Notes: a model not told the origin generated them from the letters alone. A DNA stretch of 64,000 bases from Archilochus colubris (GCA_023079485.1 CM041090.1:37040874-37104873); one strand, 5' to 3'; positions 1 through 13,255 are shown, counted from the first letter of the stretch. Numbers and translations: made by a program.

Positions 1-264
1 AACACAGAAGGTGTTAATACCCATAATGATATTTCCTTTTAAAAAGACAGCAGATTTTGTTATGTAGGAGAGGGAAGTTTTGCCATTCAAGCCACCTCAG
101 GTAGTAATTCCATTAGAGCACTTTACAATTCCTTAGCTATAGCCTTGGCTTTTTTAATTAGCAGAAAAATTTAATAGAGATGTATTCATGAAAGGAAACC
201 AGCTTTGGAGTATTATCTGAAGACCAAAAATAAATACTCACTTTTCTCCCTATCTATTCTGCTC

Positions 265-783
265 TCTTGAGACCCCACCTGGAGCTCTGTGTCCAGTTTT
301 GGGTGTCCCAGCATAAGAACAATGAAGCTGTTGGAGATATTCAGAGGAGGGCCATGGAGTTGGCCAGAGAGATGGACCACCTCTCTTAAAAAGACAGACT
401 TAGAGAGCTGGGGTTGTTCAGTCTGGAGAAGGCTCCAGGGAGACCCCATAGTGGCCTTCCAATACCTGAAGGGTCTACAGGAAAGCTGGAAGGGGACTTT
501 TTACAAAGGTGTGTAGTTACAGGGTAAGGGGAATAGTTTCAATCTGAAAGAGGGGAGATTTAGATCAGATATAAGGAAGAAATTCTTCAGTGTGAGGGTG
601 ATGAGACAGTGGCACAGATTGCTGAGACAAGTTGTGGATCCCACATCCCTGGAAGAGTTCAAGCTCAGGTTGTTTAGGGCTTGGAGCAACCTGGTCTAGT
701 GGGAGGTGTCCCTGCTCATGCAGATGGGTTGGAACTGGATGATCCTTAAGGTCCATCCCAATGCAAAACATTCTGTGATTCTG
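265..783 (+). mobile_element. CR1 LINE fragment, 3' end, sense
   Basis: The stretch matches the 3' part of chicken repeat 1 (CR1). It runs from the region encoding the RT C-terminal section (the reading resembles LRPHLELCVQFW) through the stretch encoding the 'ELGLFSLEK'-type motif, and ends at the usual 3' terminus with TTCTGTGATTCTG. The reading frame is broken by stops and small indels, so this is a dead copy. The 5' edge is approximate; CR1 copies are usually 5'-truncated. It lies in the same orientation as KCNH5. Confidence 0.9.
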
Positions 784-1621
784 ACTGTGGGTAAACATGA
801 AGACAGCAGACATCCAAATGCTGGAAATCCCATAAACAGGAGCTCATAAGGCAGAATGGTTACCAGCACCCTTGTCCATCTGAGCCTCACCACCACAAAT
901 GGAGTTGGAGTCAGTAGTTATTCTTGAAAAGGAGCCACCAGAGGTTCATCATGGCAGGGTCACTGTCCTCTCCTGTGTATTTTAAGAGATGCTGAACATA
1001 ATATTTCCCAAGGACCTGGTCAACTATGCTTGCTCTGAGGGATTTGAATCCCACATCTTTTAACTTCTAGAGATCCCAGGCCACCTTTCTGTCTTACACT
1101 TCTTATTTCATCCTGCCCTGGGCTCCTGTCTGTTTCTCTTCCAGATGATCTCTCCCAGATGAACTCATTCATCTTGTCTCCTGTGACCAAGCCTGGTATT
1201 TCCTGTTAACTCTTTCTCACATCCTCCTAGCTTTAGCAACCTCTGTTGCTTGCAGGTGCTTCTGGTCCTCCCATAGTGAAGTCTGTTGGTCTGGAGAAAA
1301 GCTGCATTGAAAGTGACTTGGGAATATTTAGATTAAAAAAGAAAAGCAGCTGATAAGTCAGTAATTCCAGGGCTAGTCCTCATTGCAACATAAAGATGCA
1401 GGTACCTGAATTTGGTCAACCTTTGTTTTCTACTTGTACTTCTTTGGATCTGTTCTGTGATGTCCAAAGCCCCTAATGATTCAGTTTTCAATCTGCAAGG
1501 CACTCATCCAAGTGAAGTTCTCTGCTTGATTCACAGGGGTGAAGCTGTGTGTACAGAGCAGTTCCATCTGCAGTACCAATCCTGTGTTCCTTTTTCAACC
1601 ATTTCAGTGACTAACAGCATT

Positions 1622-1645
1622 TAATGCAATTACATAATTGCATTA
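1622..1645. repeat. Near-perfect palindrome, 11-bp arms, 2-bp spacer
   Basis: The left arm TAATGCAATTA and the right arm TAATTGCATTA are exact reverse complements, separated by CA. The arms contain TAAT/ATTA cores of the kind bound by homeodomain proteins, and ATGCAA-like half sites. It lies in unique intronic DNA outside any repeat I recognise. A chance AT-rich palindrome is possible. Confidence 0.75.
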
Positions 1646-3154
1646 TGAGAAAAAGTAAAATTTAAGTGGAATGCTTCTTCCAAAATTGGTATTTTAGAAG
1701 ATGTCTTACTTCTTGAAATATCAGATTATCAAGATTGTATTTTTTGTGCAAATGCTGGCTACTACTGAGCTTATTTTCTCCACTCTGAAAAAACCATTGA
1801 GTACATATTAATATGTAATTGGGAAGTAAATGAAAATATTGTATCCTGTTTATACTGCCTATAAAGAAGGGAGAAATTGATGTGAAGGTTTCTTGTTTAG
1901 AAAACGTATACTTTCTAGCATAAGTAATAGAGTTGGTGGCTTTCACTGTATGTTTACTGCTATTTGTGGAAAAAGCAGCAGATGTAGTGTTTTTCTTGAG
2001 AAGAGATGCTGAAAACAGCAGCTGAAAATAACCATGGTCAGGTCATTTGGGATATGGATGGAGAGGTGTGGGTTGCACCCGCATTTACAATCCTTGTGCA
2101 GCTGATTTCTAAAAGTCCTCAGTTACCCGATTTTTCATTTATTTTTGCAGCCAAGAAATGCATGAGTAAAGCTAAGCAATGCTTGAATTCTTCCCTTTTT
2201 CCCTCTTTACTTCTGTCAATGCTAAAATCAATGTACATCTCCCAGATATGTCTCTGAAGCTGCTTGAGGCAAAGGAGCCCATCTTCGGGTTTTGCTATCA
2301 GAACAGAATTAATTCAGGACTTCTGATAATGCAGATAATGGTGAACAGCCTGGATTTAGGCAGGTTTTGGTTTCTAAAAATAGAAGGCAGGTTTTCTGTA
2401 TTGATTTCGAACAGATCATGAAATGTTCATATAATGGAGGTAAAAGTAATCTAAATTTTTTTTTACCAACAGTGCAAAAAAATATGTATTGCCAATGAAA
2501 TCTCAGTCCTGATTCCTCATCCTTTATCCTCCTTTCCTTTCTTTTCTTTCTTAGCAAGGAACTGCTAAGTTCTGTCAGCTTGTAGGGAAGGACTATTGCA
2601 ATTGTTGGAACTTGATTTTTTCAGGTTTATATAATTTAAGTCTCAGAACATCTATTGTCATTTGTCTCTAAATAGAAGGCATTACACTTAATATAGTTCT
2701 TCGTATCTTTTTGTCATTTAAATATACTACTCATAAATTTAGAGCCTGTTAAAAATTATTTTTAGTTAGGAAAACGAAGTGCTGGGTAATGTTCTTTTTC
2801 TCCCCTCCCATGTATCTCTCTGTGAAAATAAAATCACTCAAGTAACTTTTTAAAAGGCTGTTTTTATTGCAAACTATTTGAAGTGAATGTGATCAGACAA
2901 ATTAATATTCTTACAGGATTAGCTTTGCTGTTACTTAGCTTGTGACTGTGCTGTAGGCTTGCAGGGCAGTTAATCATAAAAGCATCATTACCTTACTAAA
3001 TAATGACAAGTACAGTTGGGATGTGCAGTTCTGTACAGCTATACAGAAAAATAGTTGGGGTGTTTTCATGGTAAATATTTTCTACTCTTTCAGAACAGAT
3101 CCTTATTTCTTCAATAGTAATTAGAGAAGTAGTAAATATTGTCTGAGAGCTTAA

Positions 3155-3960
3155 GTCAGTGCAGCAGTTCAGCTCTCTGGGATGCATTATTTCCTTGGGT
3201 GCCAAGATCGACAAAGAGATAGACAACAGATTAGCAGAGGCACACAGTGCATTTGGAAGACTTCATAAAAGAGTCTGGAGCAATAAACACCTGAGGAAAA
3301 GTACCAAGATGAGTGTCTACAGAGCCATTGTACTGTCTGCTCTTTTATATGGGTCTGAATCATGGGGCATCTACTGCCGCCACCTGCAGCTCCTTGAACT
3401 CTTCTATCAGTGCTGCCTCTGCACAATCCTAAACATCTCCTGGTCTGACTGTGTAACCAATGTCACTGTCCTTGAACAGGGAGGGTTGACTAATATAGAG
3501 GCCATGTTATTGAGGATGCAGCTGTGCTGGGCAGGGCACATCTCCAGGATGGAGGATCACCACCTCCCTAAGATTGTGCTCTGTGGTGAACTTGCCACTG
3601 TCTGCTGTGACAGAGGAGCCCCAGAGAAGAGGTAAAAGCACTTCCTGAAACAGTCCCTCAGCTTTGGCCATATTGACTGCCATCGGTGCTCCACATTGGC
3701 CTCCAGTCAGGAGACATAGAGACACCACCCATAACCCTGCTGCCTCCTTTGAGAACACACATAGAATCAGGCTGGAGGAGAAAAGATAGCACCAGAAAGA
3801 ACCGTGCCTTGGCTGTCCCCTCACAGGACACTTTCTGTTGGGCCTTTAGCAACCCCACTGCCTGTCCCACTTTGGCCTTTTCAGCCATCAGTGCTCTTGC
3901 AGCAAGCATGGGGAGAGCCCTTCTGAGATCTTCGTTCACAAAGCCAAGCCATGACTGACT
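3155..3960 (+). mobile_element. Non-CR1 LINE relic: C-terminal end of endonuclease/reverse-transcriptase ORF
   Basis: An open frame from 3159 to 3635 gives 158 residues like the C-terminal part of non-LTR retrotransposon polyproteins. It shows SLGCIIS and DKEIDNRLAEAHSAFGRL, then LLYGSESW, then LCWAGHISRMEDHHLPK and GAPEKR. This order is known from RTE/jockey-like endonuclease-RT ORFs and differs from CR1. The same frame continues past a stop at 3633-3635 (KHFLKQSL, then FGHIDCH) to a second stop near 3720. After a shift, another frame continues with RKNRALAVPSQDTFC, probably the start of a degenerate C-terminal zinc-finger region. It is 5'-truncated, lacks the endonuclease and RT catalytic core, and cannot encode an active element. 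The family cannot be assigned by eye. Confidence 0.82.
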
Positions 3961-6562
3961 GAATTATTGTCTGAACCTCCCTCGCCAGTTCCCACACCTG
4001 TCCTGAAAAAAACTTTCTGTTCAAAACAGTGACTTGACCAAATACTGACAAAGACCTGGAGAGCAGGTTGCAGGGCCACTAGTTCACCTGCAATTGGTAT
4101 TAAGTCATGTTTCAGATCCATAGAGAGAGGACAAAACCACTGCTTCTCTGTGGATGGGGTGTACTGTGCTTGTCATTATTTTAATAAAAGGGAATATGAA
4201 TGATTCAGTTTCTATTTGAAACAAAATAGGTGAAGGTAATGAGAAATAGACTTGCTTCTGAAGGTTTATGATAGGTATTTGTTGTTGTTGATATTGAGAA
4301 ATACTATTTTTTATTTTTCTCTGAAGAAAAATGTAAGATTTTTGAAGATTGGTAATGGCAAATATATTCAGTTGCCTTTCCTAGATGTCATCTCAGCTTC
4401 TGTGAGGATCATAAGATAAAAAATAATAGGTTTCTTCCTACAGTAATTTAGAAAAATCAAGACACTAGGTGACCTGTTACTTTAATACTGTACCTAATAA
4501 TTTAATTCTACATTGTGCCTCAGTGGTAGCTTGTCTGAACATTCTCATGTGTTTGACTACAAGGATATTTGATGTGGCCCTTATAAGTCTGAATGCAAAT
4601 ACTATTGGACTATTGCAGAAATCCCTTACTTGCAGGTAATTTGGGAGATTTTTAAAGCTGGTTAAAATTTTTGAGGGAGAATATTATTTCAATAGAAGAT
4701 GCTGCTTTGTCAGAGAGGAAGCATTTAGCTGATTTTGCCAAAATATTTGTGTTAAAAACTTGTTAGTACTCTCTCCTCTAATTCACTAAATTTATTCTTT
4801 ATTCTAAATTTATTTTTTATTCTTTAGTGTTACCAAGTGTAATATAAAATAGTACAAAACAATTACATTTTAATTCCTTTTATCTAATCACCTGTTAGTT
4901 GGGAGAGGGACATGAGGGAATACATGTCATGGGTGCTGCACACTGACTCTTCAAAGTGGCATTCATTTCTTTAGTCTAGTTTAATTATGGAGCAATTAAT
5001 GGCTTTACATCTGTAGGAGGCATGAGGAGATCTGTGGCACTCAGAATGCCTTTCCCAAATGAAAATAAATACATTAAACAAATAAATCCTTGAATCTGGA
5101 ATGAAACTGCCCAAAATAATAAAAATAAAAAAGAAATTTAATAATAGACTTTTGCCTCTGAGGTGTGAAACGGGTATAACATCAAGGACTTCAGTAGAAA
5201 ATTTATTATATCTGAATTGTAAGTTAAGGTTTCATTAGCTTCTGCCAAAATTCTTATGCTGGTCTTGTTGATGAATCATCGTCTGCAACAGTAGAAGTGG
5301 ATTTTACTCAGCAAATGTGCTAATCATGTAAAAATGAAACCAAATGATTGGGGTTTTTACCATAAAAAGCTTGTCTTTTCCCAATCTATATCAATTCTGC
5401 AGTATCAAGTCCATAGTTTTGAAGAGCAGAAGCAGAGCTCTAGTGGTGTGTGTAAATAAAAATATCTGATCTAGCTAATATTCTGTTTTGCTAGCAGCTT
5501 TCACAAGAATAAGTACACTGTGAGGATTGTCCATGCTGTGTGTTTCAGACTGCCTTAGGTATGAACTGCAGTCCTCTAAATTGTACTTATGCCATCCAAT
5601 GTACTGCAATATAAGTAGTGGGATCCCTGTCTCACACCAGTCCAAAAATGAACTGAGTAGAGATAGAGCTGTTGAAGTTGCTTGGTGTGTACTTTGCTTT
5701 GACTTAATTTAATGTTTTCCAACAACTGTCCTTATTGGAAGAGTCTGGGTCATGAGGTGCAGGAGGCTTTTGAGGAGATAAGGATTGAGATAGGAAGGCA
5801 GGAGGAATTGAGCTTTCTAATGGAGAGGGATTTCTAGCAAGGACTGCTCTCCTGGGAGGGATCTCAGCTTCTCTTGGAGCTCCTTACTGTGCCCCCTCTC
5901 TTTGCAGGAGGTTCCCTCAATGCACTCCTTTTTCTGCAACTTTAAAGCTCTTAGAGAGCCACAAGGGCCCTTAAAGCATCTCCAGCCATTAACATCTGCT
6001 CTGAAATTCATCATCTCAAATCATATTGCTGTAATTAGAAGGCTGCTTGACACTTAAGGGTTGAGCTCCAATTTTTAGACACCACTTTATTGTAAACCTC
6101 ATCTTCTTTCCTCCATATTTTTGAGACCAGCTTGGCTCCCACCTAAGTAATACCTGTATGAGCTGCCTTATACTAATGATATTATGGCTGTGCCACCTCA
6201 CTACTTGTTGCTTTCCCCTGGGTGCCTTTGGTTTGTCACATCAGGCATGGTCTATTCACCTTCACTTCTAAGACCCTTCATCTTGCCAGTCTGTTGGAAC
6301 CCTTCTACTGTGCAGGGTGGTCCTAGCTCCAAGAAGCCTGTAATACCTTTAGCAGCCACTCATTACCTCTCCAGGTAAGTACCACCTGTTGTGGAGGAGG
6401 AGGCTTACACATGGTCACAAAGATACTAGAAAGTTGCCTCAAAACTTCCCTTCTTCGTGGGTGCCTTCAAAACATATCATTAGTGAGGAAGTTGTCTGTA
6501 AGATTAATAATTTCTCTTGTGCTGATCACTTGTGCTTTGCTGTCCAGAAACATGAGGAGGAG

Positions 6563-7300
6563 TCATAGAATCACACAATCAGCTGGGTTGGAAGGGACCT
6601 CAGAGATCATCAAGTCCAACCCTTGATCCACTCCCCCCGTGGTTCCCAAACCATGGCACTGAGTGCCACATCCAGTCTCTTTTTAAATATCTCTAGGGAC
6701 ACAGAATCCACTACTTCCCTGAGCGGCCCATTCCAATGTCTGATCACCCTCTGTGTAAAGAAATTCTTTCTAATATCCAACCTAAACCTCCCTTGGCACA
6801 ACTTGAGACCGTGCCCTTGTCTTGCTGAGAGTTGCCTGGGAAAAGAGCCCAACCCCCCCCTGGCTCCAACCTCCTTTCAGGGAGTTGTAGAGAGTGATGA
6901 GGTCTCCCCTGAGCCTCCTCTTTTCCAGACTGAACACCCCCAGCTCCCTCAGCCTCTCCTCATAGGATCTGTGCTGGATCCCTTCACAGCCTCCTTGCTC
7001 TTCTCTGGACCTGCTCCAGCACGTCAGTCTTCCTGAACTGAGGGGCCCAGAACCGGACACAGGACTCAAGCTGTGGCCTCACCAGAGCTGAGTACAGGGG
7101 AAGAATCACCTCCTTGGACCTGCTGGCCACACTGTTCCTGATCCAGCCCAGGATGCCATTGGCCTTCTTGGCTACCTGGGCACACTGCTGGCTCATGTTC
7201 AGCTTCCTGTCAATCCAAACTCCCAGGTCCCTTTCTGCCTGGCTGCTCTCCAGCCACTCTGTCCCCAGCTTCTGCCTTGCAGTGGCCCAACACTTGTGTT
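6563..7300 (-). mobile_element. CR1 LINE fragment with ORF2 C-terminus, antisense
   Basis: The 3' terminus lies at the low-coordinate end (TCATAGAATCACACAATCA, then GGTTGGAAGGGACCTC). Reading the minus strand upward gives typical CR1 ORF2 C-terminal protein: [18 protein letters not shown] and [16 protein letters not shown], then [20 protein letters not shown], then [18 protein letters not shown]. The pieces are in different frames and carry stops, so the copy is dead. It is the longest CR1 in the window. The distal edge is approximate. Confidence 0.95.
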
Positions 7301-8655
7301 GTGGCACAGCTGTAGACATAGAAATGGTGTGAATATGGCATTTGGGTGTTGGTAGCTGTTATGCCATGGGAGCAGCTCATCATGCTCACCTGTGAATGCC
7401 TGGTGTGGTGGTTGCACTGGTGGTGGCAGATGCAGAAAGATGCATTCTCTGTCTCTGAATTTGAGGAAAAACACAGAGGTGGGAGGAGTGTGTGAGTTGC
7501 CCACATTTTAGCAGCTGGGCTGACACCCCTGGACACACTGTGGGTGATGCCATGTGCCCTGTGTCTTAGACCAAAATCAAGTTGTGGAGATCCATGCAGT
7601 GGGGAGGTCAGAGAAACCAGTCAGATCTTTGGCATCCCCAGGAACTCTGGTAGGAGCCAGAGGGCAGAAGCTGTGGAAGGTGTTAATTATAATTATTTCA
7701 GTAGAACAAGCCTCCTGTGGTGAGAATTAGTGATTTGGCAGCTGGACACATGGTGCTTGGTGAGGGTGTGAAGGGCTCCAGCAGAGCACTAAAGCTCTGC
7801 CATCTTGGCTGGTGTTAGCAGAATGAGAAAACAATGAAAAAAACCCCCACATTTTAGCACTTTCTGAGGAAAGCTGTCTGCAAGGCTTAGATTATTAATT
7901 ATTATTTATGGATGTGTGTGAAGCTGGGGAGTTTGTGGCAGCAAGATACTCTGTATAAATTTGTCAGAAAGATCCAGGCATGGAGAAGTATGGATTAAGT
8001 TCTTACAGTGTCATGGCAACCAGCTCTACCCAGAGGAGGCATCCTAACAGTTAAGTTAAATAATTAGGAATAATATTGAGAAAAATGAAGAAAAACAGTT
8101 TAGGATGGTGTCAGGTAGGAGGCAGCTAAGTTTCTAAACATAAAAATAATGCTGTATCACTTCTGGAAGACTTCAGCAGAGGCTGAAAGGAGACATGAAG
8201 GGGAGGAAGAAACTGAGGTAATTAATGAGATAGTGAAAAAAGCTGGTGTTGAGAACTTATTCAGATAATATGAAAAGTATTTAGACAAGCCCTTAGTTTT
8301 GTTGAAAATAGATTTTTATTGAAAATAACATATTTTGATGAAAAGCATTAATGTATAGGAGATTTTTTTTGTTACCTCCCAAGTAATATGTCCTGTTTTT
8401 TGGATTCTCTCTTACTTTTCTCTTACTATGCTTTTCAGAACTGGAGGAAAAACTCCTTCCCTTTGTTTTCTGCTGGAAAGGTTTTTAAAAATGAGAGAAA
8501 ATGTTATATTGTTTTTAAAAAAACTTTTCAAGGTGGTGGTGGAAAAAGTACAACACAGTAAAGAAACAGTGAGCAAGTAGAATGTCTCTGCATTCTACTT
8601 TAACTTTGGAGGGTCTTCTGTAACTGCAAATGCAGATTAAGAAAACCCACACGTG

Positions 8656-8763
8656 TTATTTTATCTTATTTTATCTAAATTATCTTATTTTTGTCTAAAC
8701 CTTACACTGATTCACAAGAAAACAAAATAAAACAAAAATCAAACAAAACAAAGCAGAAACAAA
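8656..8763. repeat. Low-complexity AT-rich tract
   Basis: Repeated TTATTTTATC units are followed by an A-rich run with scattered C (AAACAAAATAAAAC type). This is simple-sequence DNA with no coding content. Confidence 0.6.
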
Positions 8764-9809
8764 CATCCCCCTCCCCATCAGCTAAATAATAAAATGGGAA
8801 ATAATATTTTTTTAAAATAGTAAATGTCTTAATTTTATAAAATATTTCAATCTAATTTTTCTAGTGAAAAATAAAACATTGACAATTGAAGCAAATGACA
8901 GGTATTGATCAAATTTAAATATTTTCTCTTTCTTTGTAAAATGTAGTTATAAATGTCAAATATAAGGTGATGTAATTATTGTTTGTAATTAGTATTTTTT
9001 TACTTTTATAATTAGTAACTCTGAACAGACATGAAGAAAATTAGTACAGCTTCCCAAAGGCCTTTTGCCCTGCCTTTGGGAAATTTCCCATCTAGATTCT
9101 CAAAGGAAAAAATAAACATACCTGTTTATTGCCAACATTAAGACTCACTAACATCAGCAGCTACTTTCCATTGACCTCAGTGAATTATGGATCACATCTT
9201 CTGGGAAAAATGAATTCAGATTAATACCATTAGGAACCAGAGCAGGTTAGCTTGCAAATTTTGTTCAAAGTGTTTTTATTTAGGTTAGGTAAAAGTGTTT
9301 TAATGTTATGCTTACTAATATGCACTTGCAGGAATAAACACTTGCATAAAATGAGAAATATGTGAAAGATTGCCCCTCCCAAGCCATCAGCAGAGGAGAT
9401 GAAGAGGCTCTGCTCCACAGATAATAAATCTGAATACCTAAAAAGATTAAAGGAAATATTTGCAATTTGATCAAACAAACTGTGGGGAATAAAATTAACT
9501 CTATGGGGATTGAGTTTGCAAAAACTGAATAGAAAATGTAAAGAAAACAACTTTGTGAAGTCAACTACAATTAATAGTTCAGTCTAAAATTAATGTACTG
9601 TACTGCAGAGGCTTGGGAACAAGCAGGCTGGAAGGCCTGAAAAGATGTGCTGATAAATGGGTTGCTGAATTTCATTTTAATTGGGTTTGGAGATCTCATG
9701 CTTAAAAGAGTTTCTTACAGAAGGAGTCAGTGGCAGGAACATCTGGATGTGGATGATACCTGCTGGTATAGTAGCACTACCTGGTTTAAGGTATTAATGC
9801 AGATGAACC

Positions 9810-9825
9810 AAAAAAAAAAAAAAAA
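9810..9825. repeat. Poly-A run (16)
   Basis: A homopolymer of 16 A is followed by GAAAA. No processed-gene body is recognisable upstream, so it is listed only as simple repeat. Confidence 0.8.
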
Positions 9826-10674
9826 GAAAATTCTGTAAAACTCCCCATTCAATGCAAAATCCCTGTTCTGTGTATAATTCCAGATGTCATTGTCCCTAAC
9901 AAAGGAAATCAATGGCAAACATGTCTAGGTATTTGTGCCTTTTAACAGCTGAGAAGCAACTGAGAATACTTCATGTAGTGGTAAAGTAAGAGGGGGGAAA
10001 GACCTTGCTGTAGTTCCCTCAGCTGTCAGTATATGAACAAAAACATGGAAGGCTTCAAGGTCTCTTAAATTAACCTCTTGCATTTGGAGCTGATCTCCCT
10101 GCTACTTGGATGAAGCTGATAGCTGTTAATATTGGTGCATGCAGTGGGGTGGCACTGAGACTGCCAGGCTGCAGGGCTAACCAGGTATTTTAGAAAATGA
10201 GACTTAGTCTTGCTGCTAAGGAGTTAACAGATATGAGATGTCTCTTGAACATTATAAATGTTGGGTCACATGTTGACATTTTTATTCTGTCAAATCCCTC
10301 ATTTATTTTCACTGGACTTTTAGTGTTGCCTTAGTCACTCCTGGATAAAATCCAGAAAAAGAACAGCTTTGCCTGCATTTGCCTTGCTCAGGAAAACAGT
10401 CAATCCTGCTTGTAGTACAAAGGTGATAAAATCTTCCCAATTATTGGGACCTAAGCTACGATGCTAGTGCAAGCCTAAAAAATTTAAGAAACAACTCAGT
10501 TTTGTCTGGATTTTTTTATTCTTTAACTTGTAGTCATATCTAAGTGCAGCTTTTCTCCCTTTTACTGCAGGTGTTTTTTTCTGCTTGATATTGAAATTAA
10601 GGTTTCTGGTTTGCCTCATCAGTCCCACCACAGAAGTGGTTGTAAAAAGGGTGCATGAAATTCACAGTCAGCAC

Positions 10675-10705
10675 ATGCAAATTAATACATTAATGCATTA
10701 ATGTA
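10675..10705. promoter_or_regulatory. Octamer motif plus 20-bp perfect palindrome
   Basis: The consensus octamer ATGCAAAT (10675-10682), a known POU-factor site, lies three bases before an exact 20-bp palindrome TACATTAATGCATTAATGTA (10686-10705). The palindrome contains two ATTAAT elements flanking a central ATGCAT. The motif matches are seen directly. A regulatory role is inference, as such motifs also arise by chance in AT-rich introns. Confidence 0.4.
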
Positions 10706-12974
10706 GGCACAAAATAGCTTGCTATACCTATCCAATAATGGTTTCTAAATTAGCAGTTACCACTCGGGAAAGATACCTGCCTGTTATTGCAGATAATTCC
10801 TTGAAAATATCAGTGCAATGTTCAGTACCAGTCAAAAAAAAGGCAAATAGGATTGTTGGGCAAGTAATTGAAATTAATGTCACTGCACCACGCTGGGCTG
10901 TTCCACAATAAGATTTTGTAAGATTAAGAAGGGTGTCTAAAAGGTAATGAGGATGAAACATGGGATGACTTTCTCAGAAGGAGAGGTCAAATAGATGAGG
11001 GCTCTTTATGACTGAAAAAACCCAGTGGAGGAAGGCTTATGAAAATGATGAGTTGGTGAGGAAGATCCATTGCTCACTTTTTCACACTGGGAGCTGGGGA
11101 GACCAGAACAAAAGCTGGGGCAGCTGGGCTTGCAGAATACCACTACAAAATACTTTGCCACATGATGTTTTGGTGACAAAAATGTGGATTGGATTTGTGG
11201 AAAGGAATTTGATGTTCTTGGTGGAGATGTCTGATCGGTGCCTAAATACGCAGGTCTGGATGCAGCGCTTCAGAAAGCTCCTGGACTCTGGGTTTATACA
11301 AATCTGGAAGTAGTAGGCTAGGGCAGGAGATGCCCTGTGCATCCTCTTTCTTGCATCCTTGTTGTAAGAATTTGGAAAGGGCTGCAGTCATAGGAAGAAT
11401 TTGGGCCTAGATGTGCATTTGGTGTGATGGATGCTGTGTCAGTTCTGTTGCTGTACACATCTCACTGGGCCATATGCATCACGAGTGTCTTCCAGATGGT
11501 ATCTGGAGCCTTACATCAAGAGCACCATTGTCCCAAAGAGAGCAACTTTATTACAGCATCAAGAGAAGAATAAATGGGTTGTGGTAAAACATGACATTTT
11601 AAAATTGTATGAAATGACCGGCAAAAAGTCAAAGGAAAGTGATAAAAAGCACTCAATTATTCTACTCATATAGTCTCCAGACATCAATGTAATTTCGTTG
11701 ACTTCAGTGAAATTAGTGTTAATGTAGGAATGGAAATGCAGAAAATCTAATTCCAGCTTCTTTTTCCTGGAATAGTGAGCAAGAAAACAGAGAGGTAATC
11801 AGATAGAAGCAAGTGCTGATCAGAAGGAGTTGGAAAGAGAGGAGAACTCCAGGAGCTGCTGCCAGGAAATAAAGGCACTTTTCCAGTCTCACATAGTCAT
11901 GGAGAGTTCAGCAGGAGAGGCTGAAATGACATGCCAGGCTTTTTTTGTTTGTTTTAGTTAGCCAGTGTATGCAATCTTTTGTTGTTCTGTTGAGTATCCT
12001 CAACTCCTTTTACCAGGACAGCCTCAGTGGATAATACTATTTCCAGCAATGTTGATATGGTTGATATTTTAGGAAAGTGAATGATGGAGATCTTTGTGAC
12101 TAGTGGAAAGATGTGTAGTTATTGTGCTTGATACAGCATTTAGACAACTCTTGTTTCATCTGAAAATATATCTGCAACCTTTGGAGTACTGATGCTGCAG
12201 ACCTGGAACCAAAATGGGGTTCCACCAATCTGTCAGGACTAGTGGGGCTGGGTGTAATCTGTCTACCTAAAGGGTTAATGGGTAACTCTCATTGCTAAAT
12301 ACTAGAGGCCAACTTTTTTCCTCCTCCTTCCTCCCAGAAGGATGCAGTAGAGAGTAGCACACAATTTCGCAGAGAATAGAAGTGGGAAACATGCTTAATT
12401 TTGCAGTTTGGTTTCACTTGGCTATCGACTGGTTTACAAGACAGGCACTGAGGAAGCTCTGAAGAAGCTGTCAGGCTCAGTGACAGCTCAGCATCTGCCA
12501 CAGCTAAATCAATATTGTGATGAAGGACAGGTTCTCAAAGTGGATAATCAAAGCAGAGTAAAGTTAATTCACCTTGAAAGCCTTAAAAATACTAGTGTGA
12601 AGTTTTTTAGACAAAACCAGCATTATTCCAGCAAAATGGGAATTCCAGCCCTGAGCAGCAGTCTGCCTAAAAGGTGCCTGTGATGGGAGTGGGGAGCAGG
12701 CTTCATGTCAGTCACAGGCATGAGTGCTTTCAGAAAATGGAAAGCAGGCATAAAGGGGTTCACATTGGCCCAGCTTGCCATCACTGCTCTAGAAACTCAT
12801 AGTTTGTGTTTTGTGGAAAATTGTCCATTATAATATAAATTCAGGGGTTGTGTAAAGACAAGGAACGTTCCATTTTTTCATAGGGTATTAAGACATTTTT
12901 TTTTGTGTCAAAATTTTCTTCCATTGTTCAGGTTTCAAAGGTTTAAAATAATAAAAAAAAAGACTGGAGAAAAA

Positions 12975-13192
12975 AGACATTTGGAAGAAATTCTTTATTG
13001 TGAATGTCTAGAGACACTGGCACAGCTTGCCCAGGGAGACTGTGGCTGTCCCATCCATGGAAATGTTCAAGGCCAGGTTCATGGGGTTTTGAGCAACTTG
13101 GTCTAGTGGGAGGTGTCCCTGCCCACGGCAGTGGGGCTGGAACTGGGTGATCTCTAAGGACCCTTCCAACCCAAACCTTTCTCTGATTCTAT
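12975..13192 (+). mobile_element. CR1 LINE fragment, 3' end, sense
   Basis: The sequence matches the last part of CR1: GGAAGAAATTCTTTATTGTG, the 'GGCACAGCTTGCCCAGGGAG' stretch, then GGTCTAGTGGGAGGTGTCCC, and the terminus CCTTTCTCTGATTCTAT. It is short, 5'-truncated and non-coding. Confidence 0.92.
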
Positions 13193-13255
13193 CATTTTAG
13201 CTTTTGAAAACCTGGAGCTTAATTATAACTATTTTTTCTTGGTTTCAGTGCAGAC

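Noticed and set aside
11008..11673. Two successive open frames (11008-11313 and 11431-11673) that look somewhat protein-like
   Set aside because: I considered a processed pseudogene, but the reading matches no family I know and no poly-A tail or duplication flanks it.
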